The position numbers were made by a program, and so were the translations under genes. Of a stretch of DNA of 64,000 bases, positions 22,515 through 34,589 are shown in pieces. How positions within the stretch are numbered: the first letter of the stretch is position 1; each line of letters starts with the position of its first letter. The notes beneath the pieces were generated by a model. It searched no databases. It worked only from the letters and a program-made list of their open reading frames with translations, and was not told the DNA's origin. Source of the DNA: Bimuria novae-zelandiae CBS 107.79 (taxonomy: Eukaryota > Ascomycota > Dothideomycetes > Pleosporales > Didymosphaeriaceae); NCBI GenBank assembly GCA_010015655.1, contig ML976666.1, positions 1,135,412-1,199,411 on the forward strand, in the 5' to 3' direction.

Positions 22515-24120
22515 ATAGCTTGCGTAACAATAGTATAAGTAGGCTATAACGCTAGTAATAGTATATACCTATAAAATTTAATAAGTAGGGTAGTAGTTAT
22601 CTTGTGCTCTACCTATATAATAGCTTAGCTATTAGTAATAGTAGCTTTACGTGCTAGGTTATAAGTTATACTTATAAATTTATTATAGTTATTTTTTAGA
22701 TAGCAGACGTTATAGCTTATATTTATATAAAATTAATCTGTAAGCTTTTTATAAAATTTTTTAACTTATTAATTTACTAGGAGCTTGCGTTAGGTAGCTA
22801 AGTAAAAGAACTTAGCTTAAAAGCTTATAAACTTAGTAGTAGTATATAAATAAAGCTAGCTAAAAGCCTAGTAAGCATTTTTCTCTTTATAAAAGTTGCT
22901 AAAGGCTTAGCTTAGAGTATTTATAAAAAATTTACTATTAATAGCTTCGCTGCCGTCGCGGAAAGCGCTAATTAACGTTTTAAGCTAGTTTTAAGTAGGA
23001 TTCTTTATACGCATAGTTATATATACTATAATACGCTTTTAGGTGTCTTATAGGTTATCTCTAATAAACTAGTTACTATTTAATTATAACTTATTCTCTA
23101 TATATGCTCTCTAGTAGTTAAATAAAATAGTAGTTTTACTATCTAAAAGTAGCAATAGGTCTAGGAACTTAATAAAGCGCTAATTAATAAGTTAGGTACC
23201 TAAATAAGTAGTAGGTTAAAAAGGAAATTAACGAGGGATATGCAAGTTATTAAGCTCGCTAAACTCTAAGCCATAAAGGCTAGTAAAGATATAGCTACTT
23301 TAATTTTATAGCGTTAATAGTAAAATTTAGAAGCAAGTAGTGCGGGATCAAGCTACTAGCGTAGTAATAGTAGGTTTTACTATAGCGCGTTTAGTAAGCT
23401 AGGCTTCTAGCTTATTTATCTTTTACTACGCCTGCGTAAGGACTCTATATAGCTCTTTACCTTTAGCCAAGATATCCGCAGTAATCTAGCGGTATATATA
23501 TAATTATTATCGCTCCACGTCACGGAGAAGTAGCTAGCCAACTAGTTTTATAGTAATTTCTATTAGGTTCTACCTAAAATACTTAATTACGGCCTTTAGC
23601 GTTGCAGTAATTAGGTTATTATTAGTAAAGATAAGTAGCTAGGGAGATTATAAGAGGTCCTTATCTATACCTTACTAGATATAGGCGAGCTTTAGGAAAG
23701 TATCTTAATTATAGTTTTCCTTAGTAATAGAGCTATAGCTCTAAATCTTATATTTTTAGTAAATAAAGTATTTAAATAAGTTATACGCATTGCCCAGGAT
23801 CTCCTTCTCTAGGGCTAACGCTATAAATAAGTATTTTAGTGTTATTATATTATATATAGTATAGACGTTACTACTATTTATTTAATAAAAGTAATAGAGT
23901 CTTTAGCTCTTTTAGCTACTATAGCGTATTACGTTTAAACTATTTATTCTTTAACTCCATTTAAGCCTCGCTTAGTAGTATTAGGACTACTTTTATATTA
24001 AGTAACTATTTTTTAATAAACTAATAGCTTAGTGTAGTCGTGTAGTAGGTCCTCTAAAATAGTTATTTAACCTAATATTATGTCGCCGTCCTCTAGCTAA
24101 GTAAGGAGATCTTAGTATAA
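22515..24120 (-). pseudogene. Gyp-B1 gag and protease remnant
   Basis: AT-rich minus-strand sequence between Cop-2a and the 5' LTR, matching the start of Gyp-B2 (27121-28800) in reverse. No reading frame survives. Confidence 0.7.
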
Positions 24121-24367
24121 TATAAAGGCAAGCGCGGGCTCCTGCATTAAAAAAGTAGATAAGGTAGGTTAGCTCTATTTTAGCTACACTAAGATAAGGT
24201 AGCTATAGGTACACAGGGCTCGCGCGCTTTTGTGCGCGGCCATCAGAGCGGAACAACTATCTATCTAAGGCAGCTACCCTAGGTGCGCGAGCAGCTGCGC
24301 TTGGACGTGAGGTAGTTACGCCTCGTACGCGAGCTCATGTGACCTGCTGGCCTGCCAGGCCGTCACA
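24121..24367 (-). repeat. Gyp-B1 5' LTR
   Basis: 247-bp partner of 10447-10693. The outer end CCGTCACA is followed by TSD TCTAA. Its inner end reads TATAAAGGCAAG in place of TGTGAGGGCGAG, showing four G-to-A changes. Confidence 0.92.
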
Positions 24368-24398
24368 TCTAAAGCTTTCTTAAACGTATTTTAGTTAG

Positions 24399-24667
24399 TG
24401 TGACGGCCTGGCATGCCGGCAGGACACATGACCTCGCGTGAGAGGCGCGACTGCCTCACGCCTGGGTGCAGCTGCCTCACGCCTGGGCGCAGCTGCCCAC
24501 GCACCCAGTGTAGCTATCTCGGATAGATAGATGTTCCGTGCCGAGCGGCAGCGCATAAAAGCGCCGCAGGCCTGTGTACCTACAGTCTCCTCATCTTAGT
24601 GTAGCTGAAATAGAGCCAACCTACCTCATCTACTCTCTTGATGCAGGAGCCTGTGCCCGTCCTCACA
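24399..24667 (+). repeat. Solo LTR of Gyp-B family, 269 bp
   Basis: TGTGACGGCC … CGTCCTCACA with TSD GTTAG (24394-24398 and 24668-24672) in Gyp-A2 gag. It is 22 bp longer than the other B LTRs because a CTGCCTCACGCCTGGGCGCAG-like unit is present twice in tandem (about 24450-24492). It is hardly RIPed. Confidence 0.9.
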
Positions 24668-24672
24668 GTTAG

Positions 24673-25100
24673 TAAAGGCTACCTTTACGTGTTTTTTATA
24701 TTTGTCTAGATTGCCGTCGTGTTCTAGACATTGCTTCGTTATAGGGTGTATCTATTAGTTAGTCTTACCCTTTATATTTATGCCTGTTACTAGGATCTAG
24801 TCCTGTTCCGTTAAGGACTTCTTTTAGTTATAATAGATATATAATTTTATCTTAGTAAGAAACGTTCCTGGTCCCTTTTATTTATTATAAGGATTAGATA
24901 AGGGTATCTTACGTTACTATTTAGAGGTTACTATAACCTAGCTAGTTAATTATTTTATAAGTTCTTATAGCTCTTTAATCTACTTTATTTATTTAGTAGC
25001 CACGTTCTAGGCCGTGAGAGCTAGAGGGCTTAAAGTAGTAATAGGCTTAGCTACTAGGGTAGCTAAGATTATACTTAGTCTAGCTATTATACTATAAAGT
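24673..25100 (-). pseudogene. Gyp-A2 gag N-terminal part, degenerate
   Basis: Minus-strand sequence comparable to Gyp-A1 gag at 8650-9033; the start codon region near 25092 has drifted to ATA. It is AT-rich with many stops and has no surviving frame. Confidence 0.6.
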
Positions 25101-25108
25101 AATTAGAG

Positions 25109-25576
25109 TGTTATAAGGTGCACTCGCTTAGTCTAATCTAGGTTAAGGTAGTAAAGTAATAAGACGTTTTATAAATTATTTAGTAGTATAAGTTAATGCG
25201 ACAACTTAGCGCGTAGCTATATAATTTAATCTTATAATAAATAAGATAACTATTATTTTATATAGAGAACGTATTCGTGCAGAAGATATATAAGTTAACT
25301 ATAAGAAAAGAAACGATATAGGAGAAACTATTACACTATATACTAGTCTCTTTCTTTTTTTATACTTAAGCAATCTAACAGTTGTCCTGCTTCTTAGCGA
25401 ATCACCCTTAATCCGACCTCGAAGGTCGTTCTTGGCGGATCATGGTCACGTGACCCTGGCTGACCTAAGCAGTCCCGCGAGTCCTTGCAGGCTAGCCATA
25501 GTATAACCTTATTTACCTTCCCCTATTATTTTTAATTATTATAGTGTTATAGTCCAGGTTTCTTGAGCTTGTAACA
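25109..25576 (-). repeat. Gyp-A2 5' LTR
   Basis: 468 bp, plus-strand start TGTTATAAGG and end GCTTGTAACA. It is similar to the Gyp-A1 LTR over about 25120-25350 (compare 9070-9290) but diverges in its outer half, so it is a related subfamily. It is flanked by TTAAG (25577-25581), a presumed TSD whose partner is outside the window. Confidence 0.8.
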
Positions 25577-25581
25577 TTAAG

Positions 25582-26868
25582 CAATATACTAAATCCTTAA
25601 TTTTTCTTAGTCTTAATAGCTATTATATTTTAAGTAAAGACGTGCTGTATCTTGCGTATACACTAAATAATTTTTTTGAAAAAGGCTTCAATTAGTTTAT
25701 GAAAGTAAAGACTTTATACTACTTTAAGTATTAGTTAACTAAGTAATTAGCTTATTAATTATTATTTAAGTAGGCTTCCTCTTGTAGTACTAATTATATT
25801 ATATTTATCATAATTTCATAGAGGAGCCTTTTTACTTAATTATTCTATTATCTTTAAAATATTTAGTTTGTTAATTTTAACTTTATATAGATTACATAAA
25901 AGTTATTAGCATCGCCTTTAACAATAATTCTATTAACATTTACTATTAGATATTCTATAGCCTTCTTACCTGGGTGATCCTATATCTAATAAGCTATTCT
26001 TACGTTAATAATCTAGTCTAGGCACGGAGCCTTCGAAGGTCAATAGGTAGTCTTGAAATATAATAAAGGCGTAGGCTTTAGACAATAAGATGTATTAGTA
26101 TCTACTAGCTAATAACCTCTATTCTATTCTAAATATACATGTATCGTCTTTAGATTACTTTTATATAGTAAGTCTTAGCCTAAATTAAAATATATATTAA
26201 TCTTACGGTAACGTACCAAGCTAATAAGATTAATAATAAATTTTTAGATATAGGTAATATAAGTAAGTTTTAGCGTTTTAACTCTTATTAGCGTCTTTAC
26301 CTTAAGCTTTATACTTTTTTAGGTAGTAATCTAAACGTAGCTTATACTAGTACTTATAAAATTATTATTACTAGCGTTATATTTTTTTTTGGTTATTTTA
26401 CCTAGTCTTTGCTATTAATAACGTAGGTGTTAAAACTAAGATTAAGTATTTATTAATTACTTAGTTTATTAATATCTTCTTCTACGCTTATAGCTATATA
26501 TAGACTGTCTTTAGTTTTATGCTATTATCTATATTTAACTAAGCTAAGTTTTTATTAGTATCTTTATGTGGAGCGCAAAGCTCTTCCTTCTTATCTTAAA
26601 ATATAAATAGTACTATGTTTGCTATTAGCCTAGTAGAAGGGCTACTATTATTTATAATAATATCCCTATTCTATTACTTTACGCGCTATGTATTAAATAT
26701 TTTATTAATTTTTTTTCTTAGGCTATAATTAGTAGTAAAAGTAGTCTTTAGCTTCTTTTAGCTAATAGTATTAATATAGTTTTTTAGTTTTCTTAAATGC
26801 TTAGCGTTAATTAACTAGTATTTAGTTTAGTAATGATTTAGGCTATATAGGTATTAAGGCTTTTCCTT
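25582..26868 (-). pseudogene. Cop-5 protease/integrase region, highly degenerate
   Basis: Heavily RIPed. On the minus strand near 26100-26070 one frame gives LVDTNTSY followed by CLKPTPLLYFKTTY, which fits a Copia aspartic protease D-T/S-G-A box with Gly changed to Asn. The downstream text (IVNVNRIIVKGDANNFYVIY) fits the usual protease-integrase linker. The remainder shows nothing I can name. It is interrupted at 26868 by Gyp-B2 (TSD ATTAC) and resumes at 33331. Confidence 0.4.
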
Positions 26869-26873
26869 ATTAC

Positions 26874-27120
26874 TGTGACGGCCTGGCATGCTGGAAGGTC
26901 ACATGACCTCGCGTACGAGGCGCAACTGCCTCACGCCCTGATGCGGCTGCTCGCGCACCCAGCGCAGCGACCTTGGATGGATAGTTGTTCTGCTCCGACG
27001 GCCGCGCACAAAAGCGCGCGAGCCCTGTGTATCTATAGCCTCCTTATCTTAGTGTAGCTAAAATAGGGCTAGCTTACCTTATCTGCTTTTTCGATGCAGG
27101 AGCACGCACTTGTCCTTATA
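26874..27120 (+). repeat. Gyp-B2 5' LTR
   Basis: 247 bp. The outer 200 bases are GC-rich and barely changed; the inner end is RIPed (CCTTATA in place of CCTCACA). Confidence 0.92.
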
Positions 27121-30100
27121 TTATACTAAGATTTCTTTACTTAGCTAGAGGATAGTAATATAATATTAAGTTAAACTACTTAATCTACCTGCGTGCACGA
27201 CTTAATAATAACTATTTTAAAAAACTTATTATATAATTACGCTAAGCTATTAGTTTATTAAAAAATAGTTACTTAATATAAAAGTAGTTCTAATACTACT
27301 AAGCAAGACTTAAAGGGAGTTAAAAGATAAATAGTTTACATATAATATAATATAGTAGCTAAGAGAGCTAAAGATCTTATTAACTTTATTAAATAAATAA
27401 TAGTAACGTCTATACTATATATAATATAATAATACTAAAACACCTATTTATAGTATTAGCCCTAAAGAAGGAGATGCTAAGCAATGCGTATAACCTATTT
27501 AAATACTTTATTTACTAAGAATATAAGATCTAGAGCTATAGCTCTATTACTAAGAAAAACTATAATTAAGATACTTCCCTAAAGCTCGCCCGTATCTAGT
27601 AAGGTATAAATAAGACCTTTTATAACTCTCTTTACTACCTACCTTTACTAGTAACAACCTAATTACTATAACACTAAAGGCTATAATTAAGTATTTTAGG
27701 TAGGACCTAATAGAGATTACTATAGAACTAGTTAGCTAGCTACTTTTTTATAACGTAGAGCAATAATAATTATATATGTACTGCTAGATTACTGCGGATA
27801 CCTTAGCTAAAGGCGAAGAGCTATATAGAGCCCTCACGCAAGCGTAGCAAAAGATAGATAAGCTAGAAGCCTAGCTTGCTAAACGCGCTATAGTAAAACT
27901 TATTATTATTATATTAATAGCTTAATCTCGCACTACTCGCTTCTAAATTTTACTATTAATACTATAAAATTAGAGTAATTATATCTTTACTAATTATTAT
28001 AGCTTAGAGTATAGCAAGCTCGACGACTTATATATCTCTTATTAATTACCCTTTTAACCTACTACTTATTTAGGTACTTAACTTATTAGTTAGCGCTTTA
28101 TTAAGCTCCTAGACCTATTACTACGTTTAGATAGTAAGACTACTATGTTATTTAACTACTAAAGAGCATATATAGAGAATAAGCTATAATTAAATAGTAA
28201 CTAGTTTATTAGGGATAACCTATAAGACACTTAGGAGTGTATTATAGTATATATAACTACGCGTATAAAGAATCCTACTTAAGACTAGCTTATAATATTA
28301 ATTAGCGCTTTCCGCGATAGCAGCGAAGCTATTAATAATAATTTTTTATATAAATACTCTAAGCTAAGCCTTTAGCGACCCTTATAAAGAAAAGAATACT
28401 TACTAGGCCTTTAGCTAGCTTTATTTGTATATTACTACTAAGTTTATAAGCTTTTAAGCTAAATTTTTTTACTTAGCTACCTAACGCAAGCTCCTAGTAA
28501 ATTAATAAGTTAAAAAGGTTTATAAAAAGCTTATAAATTAACTCTATATAGATATAAGCTATAACGTTTATTACTTAAAAAATAATTATAATAAATTTAT
28601 AAGTATAACTTATAACCTAGCGTATAAAGCTACTATTACTAATAGCTAAGCTATTACATAGGCGGAGCGTAAGAAGACTACTACTTTATTTACTAAATTT
28701 TATAAGTATATACTATTACTAGCATTATAGCCTACTTATACTATAATTACGTAAGCTATAGCCTTTTAGCCTAGCCTTACTATTTTAATACTAGCTAGCT
28801 AGCCTACCTACTTTTACTACTATAAGATTAGCCACATTATCTATAATTACCTAAATAAGCTAGTTAAGTATAAGGCTATTAAACTATTAGCTAAGGTAAA
28901 GGAGGATACCTACTACGATATAACTAATAGGGGCGCCTCTAAGGGTAATTTGGAAAAAGCCTCTCTCTAGGGGAAGTCTCCTTCCTAGAGGAGCCTACTA
29001 GAGCCGCTAGCATATAAGACCTCCTATTTAGTAGAAGCGCCTTTATTAAGCCCTACTATATTTTAACTAATAAACTTATAATTAAGTTAAAGGCTCTTAT
29101 TCATATAGGCGTAGGTAATTATATTCTAGTCTATTTTAAATACCTTTACTTAATTAAAAAGGGACTTAAGGCACCTATTTAAAGCATAAAAGTAATTTCT
29201 CTAGCTAGGTATAATAGTTAACTAAATAAGTAGGTAAATAAGTACTTTTAGGCTAACTTAGTACTAAATAGCTATTACCTTACTACCTATTTTATTTTTT
29301 ATAATTCTAATTATTATAACTTTATAGTTAGCTGCAAGCTTCTTAAGGACGTAAATATTTAGATTAACTATAAGTAGTAGATACTTAAGTAGCTAGATAT
29401 AGTATAGATTAACTATAAAAGAGATATTATTATCTTAATGCAAGATAATACTATAAAAATTAATTTTAAGTACTAAGTAGACGCTAATTAGCGTAATAAG
29501 CTTATAAATATAGCTATTATATAGTATATCTATCGCTTACTGTAGCAATTTCCTCAGCGTCGCACCTACCAGAAGAACCTAGCGAAGATAGAGGAGCAGC
29601 TCCGCTACTAAGCGCCGCTATTATAAGAGTAGTAGCTAACTTACCTTAAACCTGTCTCCCGTAAGGACCTTGTAAAGGTAGGCCTTAAGATTAATACTAT
29701 AAAAGCTACTATATTTATAATTAACGCGCGATAGAAGGAGATAATTATTAATTATATTAGTATTTATAAGATAGAAAAGCTAATTTAGGACTATAAGGAG
29801 AAGTTAGGCTAGGTAGACCTACTAGATCTAAAAAAGGAACTTCGCTAGCTCCTTATAGAGAAGCTACTACGCCTAGGCTACGCTAGTGCGACCCTTGCAT
29901 ATTTTTTAAAAAAGAACTTAAATATTCTACCTTTATACTATAATAGCGTTAATTATAATATTAAGCTAATTGTAAATAATACGCTAACGTTAAGCCTACT
30001 ATATAGTATATCTTTAAAGTAGTTATAGCTTATTAAGGACTATTTAAATAACCACTTTTAACGTAGCTTTATTACTTATAGTAACGTACTATACGCCTTA

Positions 30101-33039
30101 TTAGTACTATTTACTAAGAAGCTAAGAGGAGGGTAGTAATTTTATATTAACTATTATAAGCTTAATACTATTATAAAAATAGGATCCCTACCCTATCCCG
30201 CTAATTTAAGGAACTTTTACGCGACTTACCTATACTAAAGTATTTACTAAGCTTAACGTATAATGAGCCTTTTACTATATTTAACTTAATAAAGAAGTAG
30301 AGGACCTAACTACCTTTTATATACGCTATAATAACTATAAGTATTACGTGCTTCTATTTAGTCTTTATAATAGACCTGCTACCTTTTAGTAATATATTAA
30401 TAAGGTACTATATAGCCTACTCGACGACTTCTATATAGCATACCTAGATAATATCCTTATCTACTTAGAGGATCTACTATACTATAAGGAGCATATTACG
30501 TAGATACTTAAGCGACTCCGCGATGCTAGTTTATAAGTAGATATTAAAAAGAGTAAGTTTATAGTAATAAAGATAAAGTTCCTTAGACGTATTATTAGCA
30601 CGTAAGGTATTTAGAAGAACCTAGAAAAGGTTATAGTAGTATAAAACTAATTAGTACTTACTTTAGTTAAAGGCGTATAATTATTTTTAAATTTTTATAA
30701 CTTCTACTAAACTTTCTTTAAAGACTACGGGCGTATTATTAGACTACTTATAAAGCTTTTTAAGAAAGGCACTTAACGTGCTTTTAGTAAACGCAAGCTT
30801 ATAGCTTTCTAATAAGCTAAAGACTTTATACTATTAGATAATATTCTTACCTACTACTCGCCCTATTACATAACACGTATAAAGACTAATATTAGTAATA
30901 GAGTCGTGGCTAGCGTACTCTCCTAACTATAAGATAATAGACTCTAGCGACCTATTACTTTCTACTCTAAGACTATAAGTAGCCCGTAGATAAACTATAA
31001 TATTTATAATGAAGAGATACTTACTATACTCTATAGTCTTAAAGAGTAAAGGTCTTAGCTTATTAGTCTATAAACTACTAAGCCATTTAGCGCTATTACT
31101 AACTATTAAGCGCTTAAGTACTTCTTAACTAAGTAAAAGCTTACTCTATAATAGATACGCTAGGCTATAATAGTAGTAGACTTTAACCTTAAGCTTACCT
31201 ATTAACTAGGTACTACTAATATAGTAGCTAACGCACTGTCACGCAAGCAAGAGGAATTATAAATTTAAAAAAATAAAAATAAAATAGCTTATATAAAGGC
31301 TTTCTTACAGGCTAAGTAGCTAGATATTAATACTATCTAAATAGTAATAAATTAGCTTATTAACCTTACCTCTCAAAGACTATAGTAGACACTTAAAATT
31401 ATAGTCTTTAATATCTTTATAGCTTTTTCCTCCTTAGAAGATCAGCATACCCTTATTAACTAAGTAATTAAAGTAAACTAAAACTATTATAGCTTATAAA
31501 AGCTATAAGAAAAAGCTTAGATAGACTCCTAAGCGCTATAAAAGCTAAATAATTAAAGCTTACTCCTATACTAGGGCTAATTAGTTATTCTAGCAGTCTA
31601 CTTCCTACGCACCTACCTAATTTAAGCTATTTACGCTATATAGATTACTATTTATTTAAAAAGACGTAAGACTACTAAACTATTTAGGGACTAGTACTAT
31701 TAGCTAGGCATAACTATAGACGTAAATACTTAAGTAGCTACTTATAAAGCTTACTAATAGAGTAACGTACCTCGCGATTACACCTTAAGACTACTTAAAT
31801 TACTACCAATACTAAAGTAAGCATAGTAAAATATTTTAATAGATTTTAAGTTATTTCTGCCTAATAAGAAAGGATATAATAACGCTCTTATTATAATTAA
31901 CTATTTAAATAAACGCTACTTCTCCTTGCCTTACTATAAAATAACTATAGCTAAGTAAGTAGCAAATATATACTATTGCTATATTTAGCGCGTATATAGC
32001 CTACCTAAATCTATTATCTTTAATAAAGGCCCTTAGTTCGTTTCAGCCTTTATAAATAAGCTATATTAACTTATAAGTATTAAGTAAAAGCTCTTATTAG
32101 CCTACTATCCTTAAATAAATAGTAATATAGAAATTATAAACTAGTACCTTAACTAGCGCCTACGCCCCTTTATTAATTATTATTAAGATAACTAGTCTAA
32201 CTTATTACTATGTATAGACTAGGCGCAGGTAATACTGCCTTATAAGACTATAGGCTTATCGCTATATAAGATCGAGTTCGGACATAAGCCTATTTACTAC
32301 TAGGACTAGGAGGAGCGTACGAGGATCTCGCCCACTATTTGTAAATAGACGTCTTAAGAAAAAGCGTAGAGCTACGCAAGAACTTAGTATAACGCTATAA
32401 CGCTAGCTATAGAGATAGCTTAGAGAGGTATTATCTAGGCGTAGTAGTAGCAAGCACGCTAAGTAAATAAAAAGTAATATAAATCTAATTTTATAATAAG
32501 TAATTAAGTTTATATTACGCCTAAAGGCTTTACTACTAGCTACTTTAGTTAAAAACTTAATTAGTAGATATATAGGCCCTATCTAATTATTACTATAAAA
32601 AGATATTTTTATTAAGTTAAGCTTTTACTATACATACACATGCACGACGTCTTTTATATAAACTACTTATAGAAATCTACTATAAATACACTACTAGGTT
32701 AGGTAGAGCTAGAAGAGGAGCTAATAAAAGTTAATAATAACCTAGAATAGTAAGTAGAGAAAATTTTTAATAGCTATATATACTATAGACATTTATAATA
32801 TAAAGTCTCCTGGACTGCCTATAATCCTGACCCTACCTGGTACAACGCCCGAGGCTTCAGGGGAGCGCCCTATAAGGTTAGAGACTACCACCAAGCTTAC
32901 CCAGAGAAACCTGGCCCGCCGTTACGACTAGACGCCTGGCTACAAGCGTACGAGACTGGCGAGCACCTAGAGACAACAGAGGATGATCGAGTCATAGACA
33001 AAATAGCGCAGAGCAAGTCACGAAGGAGAAAGTAGCATA
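27121..33039 (+). pseudogene. Gyp-B2 gag-pol, degenerate, with chromodomain
   Basis: Gag and protease (27121 to about 29800) have no usable frame. RT near 30415-30475 reads FYIAYLDNILIYLEDL, with the second catalytic Asp changed to Asn. RNase H (about 30800-31250) and integrase (about 31500-32350) follow. The chromodomain at 32805-33036 is well kept, with DPTWYNARGFRGAP, VRDYHQAYPEKPGPPL and RLDAWLQAYETGEH-type motifs, then a stop. Base composition jumps from very AT-rich to normal at about 32810. Confidence 0.85.
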
Positions 33040-33078
33040 ACGGACTCAGGGGACTGAGCCCACCTTGGAGGGGAGTGA

Positions 33079-33325
33079 TGTGACGGCCTGGCATGCTGGC
33101 AGGTCACATGACCTCGCGTACGAGGCGCAACTGCCTCACGCCCTGGTGCGGCTGCTCGCGCACCCAGCGCAGCGACCTTGGATGGATAGTTGTTCCGCTC
33201 CGACGGCCGCGCACAAAAGCGCGCGAGCCCTGTGTATTTATAGCCTCCTTATCTTAGTGTAGCTAAAATAGGGCTAGCTTACCTTATCTGCTCTTTCGAT
33301 GCAGGAGCCCGCGCTCGTCCTCACA
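33079..33325 (+). repeat. Gyp-B2 3' LTR
   Basis: 247-bp partner of 26874-27120, starting TGTGACGGCC and ending CCTCACA, followed by TSD ATTAC. Little RIP. Confidence 0.93.
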
Positions 33326-33330
33326 ATTAC

Positions 33331-33971
33331 TATTCTTATTCTTCTTTTACTATTATTACTATTAAGGTTTCGCAGTATTAAGCTCTGCTATTATAAAGCT
33401 AAGCCTTATTAATAGTAGTTATACACACTTAAGGTAAGCGGTAAACTTACTGTGACCTCGTAAAAGAGTGTTGAGGCAATCGTTATTTTGATTAAGAAGC
33501 TACTCTATAGAGCTATATACTATAGATCACGTGAATCACGTGTACGGGCCGCACGTACGCGGGTGGCCTAAGCTTTATGCCCTAAACCGTCACACTTACT
33601 AATATAGCTTTTTACTATTAGTATAGTAGTGCTAGCTTTTTTAAAGTAAATTAAAGCACGTAGCCTTAACGTTTCGTACTCTAGATCTATAGTCTTATAG
33701 GCGATAAGGAAGTCTTCCTGTGCCCTAGATCCTATTATCTTAGAAACCTTCGCAGATATGTATATGTTAGTGACTTTTATCTAAAAGCGTAGCTACTCTT
33801 TAATCTTTCTATCTTATAGTAGCGTTTAGAGTGCTCTATATTATATAAGAAGATTACGTTAACGTGTCGCGTTAAATAGTATAAAGTGCTTTTTAAGCAT
33901 TGTTAATTAATTATATAGTGTATTTTTATGTTTAATTAAATAAAAATACTTTAAGGTAATTATTTTACTTA
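33331..33971 (-). pseudogene. Cop-5 gag C-terminal part, degenerate
   Basis: AT-rich. On the minus strand around 33630-33800 one frame keeps stretches such as VTNIYISAKVSKIIGSRAQE and DFLIAYKTIDLEYETLRLRA, which look like a Copia Gag. A 144-bp insert lies at 33451-33594. It ends at the Fot1 target TA (33970-33971). Confidence 0.5.
33451..33594. repeat. 144-bp solo-LTR-like insert
   Basis: TGTGACCTCG … AACCGTCACA, flanked by the perfect 5-bp repeat CTTAC (33446-33450, 33595-33599). Normal base composition within AT-rich DNA. The ends share TGTGAC as a 6-bp inverted repeat, so either a short solo LTR or a very small TIR element is possible. Confidence 0.7.
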
Positions 33972-34150
33972 AGGTGTCTAGTAAGTAAGCAGTGCAGGCA
34001 AGCGAGCGACGTACCCCCACTAACTTTTTATTATATATTACCTTTTAACTATAATAGCTTAACTACATCTTGCTTAATTACCCGATAATAAAGTAAATAT
34101 TTACCTTGCTATCTTAATTATTAATTAATATTAAATTTAGAGTAGGCGAC

Positions 34151-34536
34151 TGTATCGGCGCAGGTCACTCAAAGGATCGATGTTGGCGTATCTCCTAGCA
34201 GAGGCATGTGGGAGTGCGTGTATAAGAATGTAGCCTCGAATGAATTAAGTGCCTATAGGCCTGGTACGAAAGGATACGGAAAAGGTACTGAACTACAAAG
34301 GCCCCAAGCTCCTCTAAATACACCTCTTCCCAGATGGCTAGCTAGCACATAACTGCCATAGGTTGACCGTCGGTCTGATGGATCCGAAATAGGTCCGAAT
34401 CGGATTCGTAGTTCCCCATCGGTCTGATAGATCCGAAATTGGTCCGATACGGATGAGTGTCGGTTTTCGGATGATCTCGGATCCTGTCTTGACTAGCCAA
34501 GGGTTCTCGTGTCGACGAGCGATTGTTCCTGTTACA
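34151..34536. repeat. Solo LTR G, 386 bp, inside the Fot1 element
   Basis: TGTATCGGCG … TCCTGTTACA with TSD GCGAC on both sides (34146-34150, 34537-34541). Normal base composition. It contains two copies of a 34-base unit starting CGGTCTGATRGATCCGAAAT (34371-34404 and 34420-34453). No other copy of this LTR was noticed in the window. Confidence 0.88.
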
Positions 34537-34589
34537 GCGACGCGCTACTACTATATTTAATATTTTTTAAATTATGCTTTAATGCTAAC

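Larger units (their letters stand above)
10447..24367 (-). mobile_element. Gyp-B1: chromodomain Ty3/gypsy element, with nested insertions
   Basis: Bounded by 247-bp LTRs (10447-10693, 24121-24367) and TSD TCTAA (10442-10446, 24368-24372). The orientation is minus: the C-terminal chromodomain and polypurine tract adjoin the left LTR and gag the right one. Without the solo A LTR (14369-16450) and Cop-2a (17105-22509) it is about 6.4 kb, like Gyp-B2. Most of the interior is heavily RIPed. Confidence 0.92.
9528..25576 (-). mobile_element. Gyp-A2: Ty3/gypsy element broken by several insertions
   Basis: What remains in the window is gag (9533-9712, 9886-10446, 24368-24393, 24673-25100) and a 468-bp 5' LTR (25109-25576); pol lies left of the window, beyond Gyp-A1. 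Gag aligns with Gyp-A1 gag, for example the stretch around 9680-9712 and 9886-9910 with 8020-8060. Insertions into it are Gyp-A1, solo LTR F, Gyp-B1 and a solo B LTR. It is itself inserted in Cop-5. Confidence 0.7.
26874..33325 (+). mobile_element. Gyp-B2: complete chromodomain Ty3/gypsy element
   Basis: 247-bp LTRs at 26874-27120 and 33079-33325, TSD ATTAC at 26869-26873 and 33326-33330, total 6452 bp. Plus strand: the RT, RNase H, integrase and chromodomain blocks run left to right and the polypurine tract (33065-33076) adjoins the right LTR. It is the only uninterrupted Gypsy element here and gives the reference for Gyp-B1. Confidence 0.93.

Noticed and set aside
26874..27120. A 60-65 codon frame starting MTAWHAGRSHDLAYEAQLPH in both Gyp-B2 LTRs.
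   Set aside because: It is inside the LTR, it is shared because the LTRs are copies, and GC-rich LTR sequence stays open by chance.
33540..33594. GATCACGTGAATCACGTG-like palindromic text as a regulatory site.
   Set aside because: It lies within a small inserted element and there is no gene beside it to regulate.
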